Below, one piece after another: positions 25,289 through 32,869 of a DNA stretch of 34,212 bases (position 1 is the first letter of the stretch; each line of letters opens with the position of its first letter). Source of the DNA: Crocinitomix sp. (GTDB lineage Bacteria > Bacteroidota > Bacteroidia > Flavobacteriales_D > Crocinitomicaceae). Position numbers and translations under genes: made by a program. Below the pieces are notes generated by a model. It was not told the DNA's origin. It saw only the letters and a program-made list of their open reading frames with translations, and did not search any database. Location of the stretch: positions 1 through 34,212 of the forward strand of contig WTCE01000086.1 of NCBI GenBank assembly GCA_013138735.1, in the 5' to 3' direction.

Positions 25289-27427
25289 ATGAAAAAAGAA
25301 AATTACATAGAAAACGAAACAGGGATCAACCCAAAATCCGTTAAAAAAACAATTGAACTCCTAGAGGAAGGAGCCACCATCCCATTTATTGCCCGCTATA
25401 GAAAAGAGCAAACCGATAATTTAGATGAGGTTCAAATTTTGAACATTCAAAATGCATTAGGACGGTATGCTGAAATTTCGAAACGAAAGGAATATATCTT
25501 AGGTGTATTGCAAGAAAAGGGCGTAACAGATGAAGAGCTTCTGAAAAAAATCAACGAAAGTTTTGATTTGAATCGCTTGGAAGATCTTTATTTACCTCAT
25601 AAAACCAAACGTAAAACAAAAGCCGAACAAGCTAGAACTGCTGGCTTAACTGGTTTGGCCAAAATTATAATGAAGCAAGACAATGGCGACCCAATTGCCA
25701 CCGCACAGCGCTTTAAACACAAAGATTATCCAACAGCCGAAGCAGCAATTGAAGGTGCTGCGTTTATTATGGCCGATTGGATGAATGAAAACGAAATCGT
25801 GCGTGAGCGCATGCGCGCTTCTTTTATAGAGCATGGTGTATTGACTGCTAAGGTGGTGAAAACGAAAAAAGATCAAGCGGATAAATATCGTGATTTCTTT
25901 GATTTTAGTCAACGTTTAAAAGGCTGTCCTTCTTATCGTTTATTGGCAGCACTAAGAGGGAATGATGAAGGGTTTTTACGAATTAAAATTGAACCGAATA
26001 AGGAATATGCCATGAGTTGGTTGGAGCGTTTTTTCGTAAAGAAGACCAATGCGGCATCTACTATTGTGCAAAGCGCTATAAAAGATGCTTATAAGCGTTT
26101 ATTGCAACCGGCATTAGAAACAGAAACGAAGAATTATTATAAGGCTCTGGCAGACGATCAATCTATTGAGACGTTTTCGAAAAATTTGGAGAAATTAATG
26201 CTAGCGGCACCTGTTGGAAGTAAGCGAACCTTGGCAATTGATCCTGGATTTAAATCGGGTTGTAAAGTGGTTTGTTTAGACGAAAATGGTGATTTATTGC
26301 ACAATTGTAATATCTATCCGCATCCACCACAGAAAGAAATTTCAAAAGCTTCGGCAAAGATCTTTCAATTGGTACAGTCTTATAAAATTGAGGTGATTGC
26401 AATTGGTGATGGCACGGCTGGTAGAGAAACGGAGGCCTTTATCAAACGGGTGCATTTTGATCGGGACTTGTCTGTTTTTATTGTGCGCGAGGATGGCGCA
26501 TCTATTTATTCGGCCTCAAAAATTGCACGAGAAGAATTTCCATCTTATGACATTACCGTAAGAGGTGCAGTTTCAATAGGGCGTAGATTAATGGGTCCTT
26601 TGGCTGAATTGGTTAAAATTGATCCAAAATCATTGGGGATAGGGCAGTATCAGCATGATGTAAACCAAAGTAAATTACAAAATCAACTGGACCATGTGGT
26701 GCGCATGGCGGTAAATAAGGTCGGTGTTAATTTGAACACAGCTTCCAAATATTTGCTGGCTTATGTATCTGGATTAGGTCCTAAATTGGCAGAGAATATT
26801 GTTGCTTATAGAACGGTAAATGGACCTTTTGATTCACGTGATAGTTTAAAGAAGGTGCCACGTTTAGGTGCCAATGCTTTTCAACAAAGTGCTGGATTTT
26901 TAAGAATCCGAAACGCAAAAAACCCCTTGGATAATAGTGCTGTTCACCCAGAAAATTACAAATTAGTACGCGAGGGAATTCGCAAGGCTGGCTTACAATT
27001 AGCGGATGTAATAGGGCAAAAGGATAAAGTACAAATCTTAAAAGATGAAATGCAACGCCTTGCAACAAATGAGGTAGGAACATATACGCTAAATGATATT
27101 CTGAGCGAGCTAGAAAAGCCAGGAATCGACCCAAGGAAAAGCGCGAAAACGTTTCAGTTTTCTGAGCAAATTAAAACAATTGGTGATTTAAATATAGGAA
27201 TGAAAGTCAATGGAATTGTGACCAATGTAACCGATTTTGGAGCATTCGTTAATATTGGTATAAAAGAGAATGGATTAATTCATAAAACACAATTGTCAGA
27301 TGAATTTGTCTCACAACCAACAGATTATATTAGTATTCATGATCAAGTTCAAGTGTTGGTAATTAGTGTTGATACCGATCGGAAACGTATTGGACTATCA
27401 CTCAAAAAGAGTGATTTAGCAGATTAA
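25289..27427 (+). CDS. tex: RNA-binding transcriptional accessory protein Tex
   Basis: Cytosolic nucleic-acid-binding protein of 712 aa related to eukaryotic Spt6 cores. The Tex N-terminal helical region begins YIENETGINPKSVKKTIELL and GATIPFIARYRKEQTDNLDE. The YqgF-like RNase H fold lies at about 325-450 (RTLAIDPGFKSGCKVVCLD, VIAIGDGTAGRETEAF). The helix-hairpin-helix repeats follow at about 495-560 (LLAYVSGLGPKLAENIVAYR, KKVPRLGANAFQQSAGFLRI). The S1 RNA-binding domain lies near 640-710 (IGMKVNGIVTNVTDFGAFVN, RKRIGLSLKK). Complete and intact. It is divergent from the CoA-transferase gene and followed after 99 nt by the 479-aa conserved gene. Confidence 0.97.
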   Translation: MKKENYIENETGINPKSVKKTIELLEEGATIPFIARYRKEQTDNLDEVQILNIQNALGRYAEISKRKEYILGVLQEKGVTDEELLKKINESFDLNRLEDLYLPHKTKRKTKAEQARTAGLTGLAKIIMKQDNGDPIATAQRFKHKDYPTAEAAIEGAAFIMADWMNENEIVRERMRASFIEHGVLTAKVVKTKKDQADKYRDFFDFSQRLKGCPSYRLLAALRGNDEGFLRIKIEPNKEYAMSWLERFFVKKTNAASTIVQSAIKDAYKRLLQPALETETKNYYKALADDQSIETFSKNLEKLMLAAPVGSKRTLAIDPGFKSGCKVVCLDENGDLLHNCNIYPHPPQKEISKASAKIFQLVQSYKIEVIAIGDGTAGRETEAFIKRVHFDRDLSVFIVREDGASIYSASKIAREEFPSYDITVRGAVSIGRRLMGPLAELVKIDPKSLGIGQYQHDVNQSKLQNQLDHVVRMAVNKVGVNLNTASKYLLAYVSGLGPKLAENIVAYRTVNGPFDSRDSLKKVPRLGANAFQQSAGFLRIRNAKNPLDNSAVHPENYKLVREGIRKAGLQLADVIGQKDKVQILKDEMQRLATNEVGTYTLNDILSELEKPGIDPRKSAKTFQFSEQIKTIGDLNIGMKVNGIVTNVTDFGAFVNIGIKENGLIHKTQLSDEFVSQPTDYISIHDQVQVLVISVDTDRKRIGLSLKKSDLAD

Positions 27428-27526
27428 ATTTTTAACATATTAATCCATGAAAAATTAGTACATTTACCTCTTATTCGGTGTCTAAATTAGAATGAATAGA
27501 TACCAGATTTCAAAAGTGAAAATAAA

Positions 27527-28966
27527 ATGTCAGAAGAGAGAAGATTAACGACAGAGGAGAAGGCGCTTAAAATAAATTTGAGAAGTGATATCTACGGGGC
27601 TTTTGCCGAAATTGGTGCAGGCCAAGAGGTTGCCGCTAATTTTTTTAAGGCAGGTGGATCTTCTGGTACGATAGCCTTTACACACTCAGCTTACGACATG
27701 AAAGTAAGCGATAGTTTATATGGTAAATGTCAACGTTACGTATGCGAGGACCGTTTAATACAAATGTTGGAAAAAGAATATTCAACATTAGAATCAACCC
27801 TGTATGAGCGCGCAAAATCAAGTCAGTTTTTTGCATTTGCCAATACAGTTGAATCACTTAATTATCATAAAACAAATCAGGGACACGGTTGGATTGGCTT
27901 GAAATTTCAAGATCAGGTAGATAGACCGCCCAACGAAATTGTGATGCACATAAAAATGCATGACACCAGTAATAAAAGACAACAAGAAGCGCTTGGAATT
28001 TTAGGTGTAAACCTTCTTCACGCAGCTTATTTTGAACATAGAAGTATTGAAGATTTTTTAAATGCTTTAACTTATCGTTTGCCCCGTTCACGTGTTGAGA
28101 TTGATATGCTTCGCGTTTCCGGATCTGATTTACAGAATTTGGATAATCGAATTATTGCCTTGAAATTGGTAAAAATGGGTTTGACAGATGCCACTATGTT
28201 TGATCAAAGTGGTACTGTTTTACAACCACGAACAGCATTGTATAAAAAGAATGTGCTTTTAATGCGCGGACGTTTTAGACCCATGACAAAAGTTCATGTG
28301 GATATGATTGAGGCCGGGACAAAACAATATTTGGAAGAGGAAGATGTCGAGAAAAAAAACACGACTTTATTGTTGGAGTTAACGCTAAAAGATTTAACTG
28401 CTGACGGTAAAATTTCGGATACCGATTTTATAGATCGAGCAGAATTGCTCTGCTCAATGGGATATACCGTAATGATAAGTAATTACCTCAAACATTATAA
28501 AATGATTGAGTACTTGTCGTCCATCACGCGGAATAAGAAAATTGGTGTTTTGTTGGGTATTTATAACCTGCAAACCATTTTTGACGAAAAATACTACAAT
28601 ACCCTTAACGGTGGTTTGTTAGAAGCGTTTGGTCGCGGATTTGGTCATAATATTAAGATGTACGTGTATCCTGCATTAAATGTAGAAACGGGCGATCTTT
28701 ATACGGTTGATAATTTTGAAATCCCTGATCATTTAACGGGATTGTTAGATTATATGTTAAAGACGAATAAGGTGGAGAATATCCATGAGTTCGATCAGCG
28801 TTTATTACATATCTTGTCTGATGACGTATTGTCAAAAATTCACTCAGGTGTGTCCAATTGGGAAGATGATGTTCCGGAAAGTGTAATGAAAGCCATTAAA
28901 TTTTATCAGCTCTTTGGATATCGGGTTGAAAAATTTAAGAAAGTAGCTGTTAAAATGAAGCGTTAG
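27527..28966 (+). CDS. Conserved cytosolic protein of unknown function (479 aa)
   Basis: No signal peptide or membrane helix is visible, so the protein should be cytosolic. Conserved-looking blocks include IYGAFAEIGAGQEVAANFFK, AGGSSGTIAFTHSAYDMKVS, FFAFANTVESLNYHKT, GHGWIGLKFQ, LGILGVNLLHAAYF and LYKKNVLLMRGRFRPMTKVH, the last being the most charged and motif-like. I recall relatives across Bacteroidota that databases list under unhelpful labels such as TonB-dependent receptor or nicotinate-nucleotide adenylyltransferase; nothing in this sequence supports a receptor, and the H-x-G-H of adenylyltransferases is absent. It lies downstream of tex on the same strand and ends 2 nt from the convergent MORN lipoprotein gene. 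I assign no function. Confidence 0.88.
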   Translation: MSEERRLTTEEKALKINLRSDIYGAFAEIGAGQEVAANFFKAGGSSGTIAFTHSAYDMKVSDSLYGKCQRYVCEDRLIQMLEKEYSTLESTLYERAKSSQFFAFANTVESLNYHKTNQGHGWIGLKFQDQVDRPPNEIVMHIKMHDTSNKRQQEALGILGVNLLHAAYFEHRSIEDFLNALTYRLPRSRVEIDMLRVSGSDLQNLDNRIIALKLVKMGLTDATMFDQSGTVLQPRTALYKKNVLLMRGRFRPMTKVHVDMIEAGTKQYLEEEDVEKKNTTLLLELTLKDLTADGKISDTDFIDRAELLCSMGYTVMISNYLKHYKMIEYLSSITRNKKIGVLLGIYNLQTIFDEKYYNTLNGGLLEAFGRGFGHNIKMYVYPALNVETGDLYTVDNFEIPDHLTGLLDYMLKTNKVENIHEFDQRLLHILSDDVLSKIHSGVSNWEDDVPESVMKAIKFYQLFGYRVEKFKKVAVKMKR

Positions 28967-28968
28967 TT

Positions 28969-29574
28969 CTAATCGTAGATTACTTTAATTAAATCGCCTT
29001 GCTCATATTTCTCCATATACATGGTTTCACCAGCATGGTCATAAAATATCGTGAATCCCTCTAAAAGGCCACTTTTATAATTGACTTCCATGTAAATTTG
29101 ATCCGTATCGGGGTATTTTTTTAAGCATTTTCCAGTGAAAGGAATATCATCTAAAAATGATTGTTTTTTTGTTTCACCAGGACTGCCTCTTTGCTCTAGT
29201 TCATTACAGTCGCAAGCCATTGGTGCGCCATCTCCAGTTCTTTTTTTCTGGCCTTCTTCATAAACTTCCTCCACTAGTATATTTCCCGTTTTATCGTAAT
29301 AGATAACCGTTCCATGTAGTTGTCCATTTAATATTCCTTTTACAACATATTCTAGATCCGTATTCGGATAATTAAGGATGCAAACACCTGTAAATAGAGA
29401 ATCGTTTTTCGAAAAAACGCCTAACGTGTCCATTGCTAAATCGTCACACAAACAAGTGTCTTGAACAGCACTGTTCATCATTGTTCCTTCTTGAATTAAA
29501 TCAACGTCAGGTTTGCTATTATCGCATTGTGCAAATAAAACTAAACAAAGGCTTATGAATACAACTGCTTTCAT
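28969..29574 (-). CDS. Lipoprotein with two MORN/YwqK-like repeat units
   Basis: A lipoprotein signal (MKAVVFISLCLVLFAQC, Cys17) precedes two similar modules, so the gene contains an internal duplication. Unit 1 runs from CLCDDL through FTGVCILNYPNTDLEYVVKG and GTVIYYDKTGNILVEEVYEE. Unit 2 runs from CDCNEL through FTGKCLKKYPDTDQIYMEVN and GFTIFYDHAGETMYMEKYEQ. The G-x-x-x-Y-Y/F-D-x-x-G pattern is that of MORN and YwqK-like repeats. Each unit has a C-x-C and a third cysteine, which suggests one disulfide per unit. The ATG overlaps the NlpC/P60 stop by 4 bp (ATGA), so translation is coupled and a joint envelope role is likely. Confidence 0.83.
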   Translation of the reverse strand: MKAVVFISLCLVLFAQCDNSKPDVDLIQEGTMMNSAVQDTCLCDDLAMDTLGVFSKNDSLFTGVCILNYPNTDLEYVVKGILNGQLHGTVIYYDKTGNILVEEVYEEGQKKRTGDGAPMACDCNELEQRGSPGETKKQSFLDDIPFTGKCLKKYPDTDQIYMEVNYKSGLLEGFTIFYDHAGETMYMEKYEQGDLIKVIYD

Positions 29575-30047
29575 TTTAAGATATTGATAACTCGTAAAAA
29601 GCGTTTAACATAACCGCTAGCATTATAGCGAGTGATTGTCACACCATAATGCTTTTTAGAGGAACTACTGTGAATAAAGTCGATTGTGCCATTAGCGTTT
29701 CTAAGAATTATTCCCACATGACCAATTTGTCGTACGGCGGCATTAGTTCCAGTAAAGAGAATTACATCACCTGGATTTGATTCAGTCAAAACAACCTCTT
29801 CGCCTTTGTCTTTATAACCTCTACTAGTACGTGAAACAGGAATTCCAAAATGTTTAAATACGTGATGTACAAAACCCGAACAGTCGAATCCACTTTTTGA
29901 ACTACCACCCCATAAATAAGGTACGCCAATGAGTTGCTGCGCGTATTGCACAATACTATCCCGCTCAATTGGCGCAGCTGTGCTATCGGTTTCTGCAAGG
30001 GCAGAAAAAGAAAACAATGAAATAAATACAATTAAAAACCATTTCAT
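29571..30047 (-). CDS. Secreted NlpC/P60 (C40) cell-wall hydrolase
   Basis: Papain-like cysteine peptidase that cuts peptidoglycan stem peptides in the periplasm. Start ATG at 30047 (a TTG at 30056 is in frame but less likely) gives a clean signal peptide, MKWFLIVFISLFSFSALA, cleaved near residue 19. The single C40 domain has the complete triad: Cys56 (GFDCSGFVHHVF), His110 (IGHVGIIL) and His126 (DFIHSSSSK), with PYLWGGSSKSG and NPGDVILFTG in place. At 158 aa it is a minimal enzyme without extra binding domains. A TAATTTTG promoter lies 6 nt before the ATG. It is coupled to the MORN-type lipoprotein downstream. Confidence 0.94.
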   Translation of the reverse strand: MKWFLIVFISLFSFSALAETDSTAAPIERDSIVQYAQQLIGVPYLWGGSSKSGFDCSGFVHHVFKHFGIPVSRTSRGYKDKGEEVVLTESNPGDVILFTGTNAAVRQIGHVGIILRNANGTIDFIHSSSSKKHYGVTITRYNASGYVKRFLRVINILK

Positions 30048-30053
30048 AGGCAA

Positions 30054-30088
30054 CAAAATTAATATGTTTTATAACTTTAGATTACAAA
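30054..30088 (-). promoter_or_regulatory. Promoter of the NlpC/P60-MORN lipoprotein operon
   Basis: On the minus strand TTTG (30088-30085), a 23-bp spacer and TAATTTTG (30061-30054) match the Bacteroidota promoter. Only 6 bases separate it from the ATG at 30047, so the leader is predicted to be a few bases or none. Confidence 0.6.
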
Positions 30089-30100
30089 TTAAGTTACTAA

Positions 30101-31114
30101 ATGTCTAGAATAAAAAATGCCCAAATCAGATATCGCATTATTGATCGCTGTATTGGCAACGAATTTAATCCATTTCCAACCAAGGAAGATCTGAGAAAAG
30201 CCTGTGAAGAAGCGCTTTTCGGGAGTGATATGGGCTCGGATATTTGTGATTCAACAATTGAAAAGGATCTGCGCTCAATGCGAGTTGAATTAGACGCGCC
30301 AATTAAATATAGTAAAGTGCATAAAGGTTATTTTTATGCAGATGAAAACTATTCAATCGATAAAATCCCACTTTCAGAGGCTGATATCGAAGCAATACGA
30401 TTTGCTTCAAGCACTTTAATGCAGTTTAGGGATGTGGGTTTATTTAAGCAATTTGGATTTGCAATTGACAAGATCTTCGATCGGGTACATATATCAACAA
30501 ATCCAACAGACGATTCGGTAGAAAATTTTGTGCAATTTGAAACGGTAAACGATAATGCAGGTGGAAATGAAATGTTGCCTGATTTTTTGAGAGCCATTAA
30601 AGAAAAAATTGTCGTTACTTTTTTATATACCAGTTTTGTAAGTGAAAAAACAAAACCAAGGAAAGTTTTGCCACTCCTGTTAAAAGAGTACCGCAATAGA
30701 TGGTACTTAATTTGCTATTCGTTGAATAAGGGCAAAGTCATGACATTTGCTTTAGATCGAATGGAGAATTTGGAGTTATCGGAAGAAAACTACTATAAGG
30801 ACATTGATTTTAATCCAGATCACTACTTTAAAAATTCAATTGGTATCACTGCAAATGAAAATATACCGGATAAAGTTGTGTTTAAAATAGATAAAGTAGG
30901 ATCAAAATATTTGGTTTCGCAACCTTTGCACAGCAGTCAAGAATTAATTAAAGAAGGCACAAATAGAAATACGTTTTCCTTAATGGTCATTGTTTCTGAA
31001 GAATTAAAACGCACGATTTTATCCTATGGAGCTCAAATTGAGGTGGTAAAGCCTAAAGCTTTACGTGCCGAAATTCAAAACGCCGTGCTCGAAATGAACG
31101 AAATTTACGGCTAA
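30101..31114 (+). CDS. WYL-domain transcriptional regulator
   Basis: Cytosolic regulator of 337 aa. An N-terminal HTH region covers about residues 1-75 (RIKNAQIRYRIIDRCIGNEF, DLRKACEEALFGSDMGSDIC, STIEKDLRSMRVELDAPI). It is followed by the WYL sensor domain at about 165-245 (KIVVTFLYTSF, KVLPLLLKEYRNRWYLICYS, MTFALDRMENLELSEE) and a WCX-type C-terminal extension (RTILSYGAQIEVVKPKALRA). The WYL residues appear here as RWYL. Such proteins bind nucleic-acid ligands in DNA-damage and phage-defence settings, but this one has no defence gene next to it. It is divergent from the NlpC/P60 gene. A TAACTTTA (one mismatch) lies 22 nt before the start. The SRP RNA gene follows. Confidence 0.93.
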   Translation: MSRIKNAQIRYRIIDRCIGNEFNPFPTKEDLRKACEEALFGSDMGSDICDSTIEKDLRSMRVELDAPIKYSKVHKGYFYADENYSIDKIPLSEADIEAIRFASSTLMQFRDVGLFKQFGFAIDKIFDRVHISTNPTDDSVENFVQFETVNDNAGGNEMLPDFLRAIKEKIVVTFLYTSFVSEKTKPRKVLPLLLKEYRNRWYLICYSLNKGKVMTFALDRMENLELSEENYYKDIDFNPDHYFKNSIGITANENIPDKVVFKIDKVGSKYLVSQPLHSSQELIKEGTNRNTFSLMVIVSEELKRTILSYGAQIEVVKPKALRAEIQNAVLEMNEIYG

Positions 31115-31179
31115 GAAACCCGTTCATAATTCATTCAATTTTTACCGAATAAAATAAATCGAAAAAAAAGCCAATTTCA

Positions 31180-31212
31180 TTGCTGCGATTGTCTTTTCTT
31201 TTTCTACTTTTG
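31180..31212 (+). promoter_or_regulatory. Promoter of the SRP RNA gene
   Basis: TTG (31180-31182), a 22-bp spacer and TACTTTTG (31205-31212), a perfect -7 element, lie directly before the 5' end of the RNA. The spacing is the same as at the transaldolase promoter. Confidence 0.75.
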
Positions 31213-31214
31213 TC

Positions 31215-31313
31215 GTGGGTAAGTCCTGTACGACCAGCTCCTGTTTAATCCCCCAGGGTGGGAACACAGCAAGGGTAGATGGTTGAGCGGTGCGATATAG
31301 GTAGCTTACCCGC
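31215..31313 (+). ncRNA. ffs: Small signal recognition particle RNA (4.5S RNA)
   Basis: RNA scaffold of the signal recognition particle, which with Ffh targets nascent membrane proteins. Its ends pair: GTGGGTAAG (31215-31223) with CTTACCCGC (31305-31313), including one G-U pair. The apical Ffh-binding domain is clear, with CCAGGGTGGGAACACAGCAAG: the 5' CAGG, the GGAA tetraloop region, the AGCA of the asymmetric loop and the closing AAGGG are in order. Length near 99 nt is right for the short bacterial form. A promoter ends 2 nt upstream, and six T follow the stem, so the transcript probably ends on its own closing helix. Exact ends are estimated from pairing. Confidence 0.93.
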
Positions 31314-31342
31314 TTTTTTGATTATAATTACATCTTAATATA

Positions 31343-31375
31343 AAAAAACCATCAGCCTTAGGCTGATGGTTTTTT
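31343..31375. terminator. Strong bidirectional-looking terminator after the SRP RNA gene
   Basis: A perfect 15-bp stem (31343-31357 with 31361-31375) around a TTA loop, with A and T runs on its two sides. It lies 30 nt after the SRP RNA end and works as a backstop for that gene; no gene on the minus strand ends here. Confidence 0.88.
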
Positions 31376-31511
31376 GCTTTTAAAGGGGTTGGAGTTGTTA
31401 GAATGCAATATTGATTATCCAATGATTATTAATTGAAAAGTAGGTAGATAAACCTATTGACAACATGAATAATCTTGATTAGTTTTAAAGAAACTTATAA
31501 AAAAAGTAAAT

Positions 31512-31667
31512 ATGAAAGATCTAACAAAAGGACATCACAGTGGAGATAATTGCCCAGAATGTTCTAATGGAAATTTAGAAATAAGAGAAACGATTAAGGC
31601 TTCCGATAATAGCGAAAAAGTAAAGTACGCACAATGCAGTCGTTGTTCCTGGAATAGTATGAGATAA
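31512..31667 (+). CDS. Small zinc-ribbon-like protein (51 aa)
   Basis: A short frame with ATG at 31512 and TAA at 31665-31667. The product has two CxxC knuckles, CPEC at 14-17 and CSRC at 42-45, spaced 24 residues apart with a charged beta-like stretch between (GNLEIRETIKASDNSEKVKY), the classic layout of a zinc ribbon. A His pair (GHHSG) precedes the first knuckle. AAAAAAAGTAAAT before the ATG is A-rich, as in many start regions of this genome. It stands alone between the SRP RNA terminator and the IS-like repeats. The metal site supports a real gene, but the function is unknown. Confidence 0.7.
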   Translation: MKDLTKGHHSGDNCPECSNGNLEIRETIKASDNSEKVKYAQCSRCSWNSMR

Positions 31668-31734
31668 AAATTATTACTAAATAACTAAAACGCCGATTTG
31701 AGTTTATAGATAATTCTCCCTCACCACAACTTCA

Positions 31735-31809
31735 TAAGTGATTATTGAGGGACACGATATAAGTGGTTATTCAGATACACGATATTTGTGGTCATTGAGG
31801 CTCTCGAAA
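31735..31809. repeat. Three imperfect 25-bp tandem repeats, possible remnant end of an IS21-type element
   Basis: Units of exactly 25 bp start at 31735, 31760 and 31785: TAAGTGATTATTGAGGGACA.., TAAGTGGTTATTCAGATACA.. and TTTGTGGTCATTGAGGCTCT.., each sharing the (T)GTGrTyATTsAG core and an ACGATA or TCGAAA end. Multiple terminal repeats of this length with GTCCCTCAATAA-like text on the opposite strand are, as I recall, typical of the ends of IS21-family elements in Bacteroidota. No istA or istB gene is present, so this would be a solo end or relic. The family assignment is by recall only. Confidence 0.5.
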
Positions 31810-31816
31810 TGCCCTC

Positions 31817-32218
31817 CTATATCGCCCGCATTCTATTATTACGTTTATTATGCTCAACTTCTGCTAAGCCTAATTCTTCCATCAAAGGCGGAATATACAT
31901 ACCAAAACGACCTTTAAAGCCATTCTTTAATCCATACCATCCACCAATAGGATTGTCATCTGATCGTCCCCAATGCTCTACAGTATCTTCTTTGGCTTCC
32001 ACTTTCTGATCTTTACTTCCTAAAAGCATCCAATCGTCATGCTCTGTTAGCATCTTATGCAGATCGGCCAGACATCTATAATCATAATGCAATATTGTTT
32101 TACCAACAGTGCATACAATGATTTCTCGACCATCTTTTTCATCCACGTACATTTCATATTCAGAACTCAATGGTGGTGTCTTTAATTTCCAAGGATTCTC
32201 TTTTGTTCTTTTTTCCAT
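31817..32218 (-). CDS. Conserved hypothetical protein, DUF6855-like (133 aa)
   Basis: Small soluble protein with no signal peptide. Blocks such as KENPWKLKTPPLSSEYEMYV, EIIVCTVGKTILHYDYRCL, EHWGRSDDNPIGGWYGLKNG and FKGRFGMYIPPLMEELGLAE, with the end EVEHNKRNNRMRAI, match a family I remember from Proteobacteria and scattered others and believe is named DUF6855; the number is from memory. The tryptophan- and glycine-rich middle suggests a compact alpha/beta domain. It lies next to the IS-like repeats, which fits transfer. Function unknown. The stop is only 8 bp from the third repeat unit. Confidence 0.75.
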   Translation of the reverse strand: MEKRTKENPWKLKTPPLSSEYEMYVDEKDGREIIVCTVGKTILHYDYRCLADLHKMLTEHDDWMLLGSKDQKVEAKEDTVEHWGRSDDNPIGGWYGLKNGFKGRFGMYIPPLMEELGLAEVEHNKRNNRMRAI

Positions 32219-32235
32219 AGTATCATTTTTTTATG

Positions 32236-32268
32236 CTTCCTTGCTTTACTGCTAGTCAAGCAAGGAAG
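32236..32268. other. Inverted repeat between the DUF6855-like gene and the barrel-like gene
   Basis: CTTCCTTGCTT (32236-32246) and AAGCAAGGAAG (32258-32268) form a perfect 11-bp stem with an inner ACT/AGT pair. It follows the stop of the 32285-32869 gene by about 16 nt on the minus strand, but no T run follows it in that direction, so it may be a weak terminator or processing hairpin. Confidence 0.5.
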
Positions 32269-32284
32269 GCTGTTTATGCAAATC

Positions 32285-32869
32285 CTAACATAGTGGTAAT
32301 AAATACCTTATTTTAAATCTGAAGAAAGGAATAACAGGGTAGGTTTCACTTATTGTAAACCTATTCAACGCCATTTTAAAAGGAAATGCAGATTCATTAT
32401 CGTAACTATTCCTGTTTTCCATATGCAGCGCTGCGCCTGCTCCGAATTCAAATTTTATTTTATGCGAATTTTTAAGCAAGAGATTTTGACCAATGCCGCT
32501 CCCAATACTATAATTCATTTTATCGTAATAAGGTCCGCCATCCTCATAGTTATTATCAACATTAACGCGATTAACTCCAAGCCAAAACGGGATATAAGTT
32601 TTATCATTTTTTAAGTAATGGTTGCGATTATAATAGGCCCCAATAGCAAAACGTTCGGCACCTAAAGGAATATAAGAACTACTAATTTCTATGACATGTT
32701 CAATATTTTCTTTTTTAATCCCAAATGCAATCGTAGCCGCATTAATATAAAACGCCGGAAGAATTGCGAATTGAAATGTATGCTCAGAAGAATATGAAGG
32801 TTCGTTTTCTTGTGTATAACTAGTCGAAGTTAAAAATGAAACAAATAAAAGAAGGCCTATATTTTTCAT
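32285..32869 (-). CDS. Probable outer-membrane beta-barrel protein (194 aa)
   Basis: A signal peptide (MKNIGLLLFVSFLTSTSYTQ, cleavage near 19-20) precedes alternating aromatic/hydrophobic strands of barrel type: HTFQFAILPAFYINAATIAF, HVIEISSSYIPLGAERFAIG, KTYIPFWLGVNRV, YSIGSGIGQNLLLKN, IKFEFGAGAALHM and FFRFKIRYLLPLC. It ends with Cys rather than the usual terminal aromatic residue. About eight strands would fit a small barrel. No specific family is recognised. It is transcribed toward the DUF6855-like gene, 66 nt away with a hairpin in between. Confidence 0.75.
   Translation of the reverse strand: MKNIGLLLFVSFLTSTSYTQENEPSYSSEHTFQFAILPAFYINAATIAFGIKKENIEHVIEISSSYIPLGAERFAIGAYYNRNHYLKNDKTYIPFWLGVNRVNVDNNYEDGGPYYDKMNYSIGSGIGQNLLLKNSHKIKFEFGAGAALHMENRNSYDNESAFPFKMALNRFTISETYPVIPFFRFKIRYLLPLC

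Noticed and set aside
30101-31114. WYL regulator as part of a phage-defence island
   Set aside because: Its neighbours are a cell-wall hydrolase, SRP RNA and tex-region genes; no defence effector is seen within several kb.
31735-31809. Short CRISPR array
   Set aside because: The three units are contiguous 25-bp tandem repeats with no spacers and drift between units; no cas gene is near.
31788-32009. 73-aa plus-strand frame over the repeat and the DUF6855-like gene
   Set aside because: Antisense shadow of the 31817-32218 gene, whose sequence has recognisable conserved blocks.
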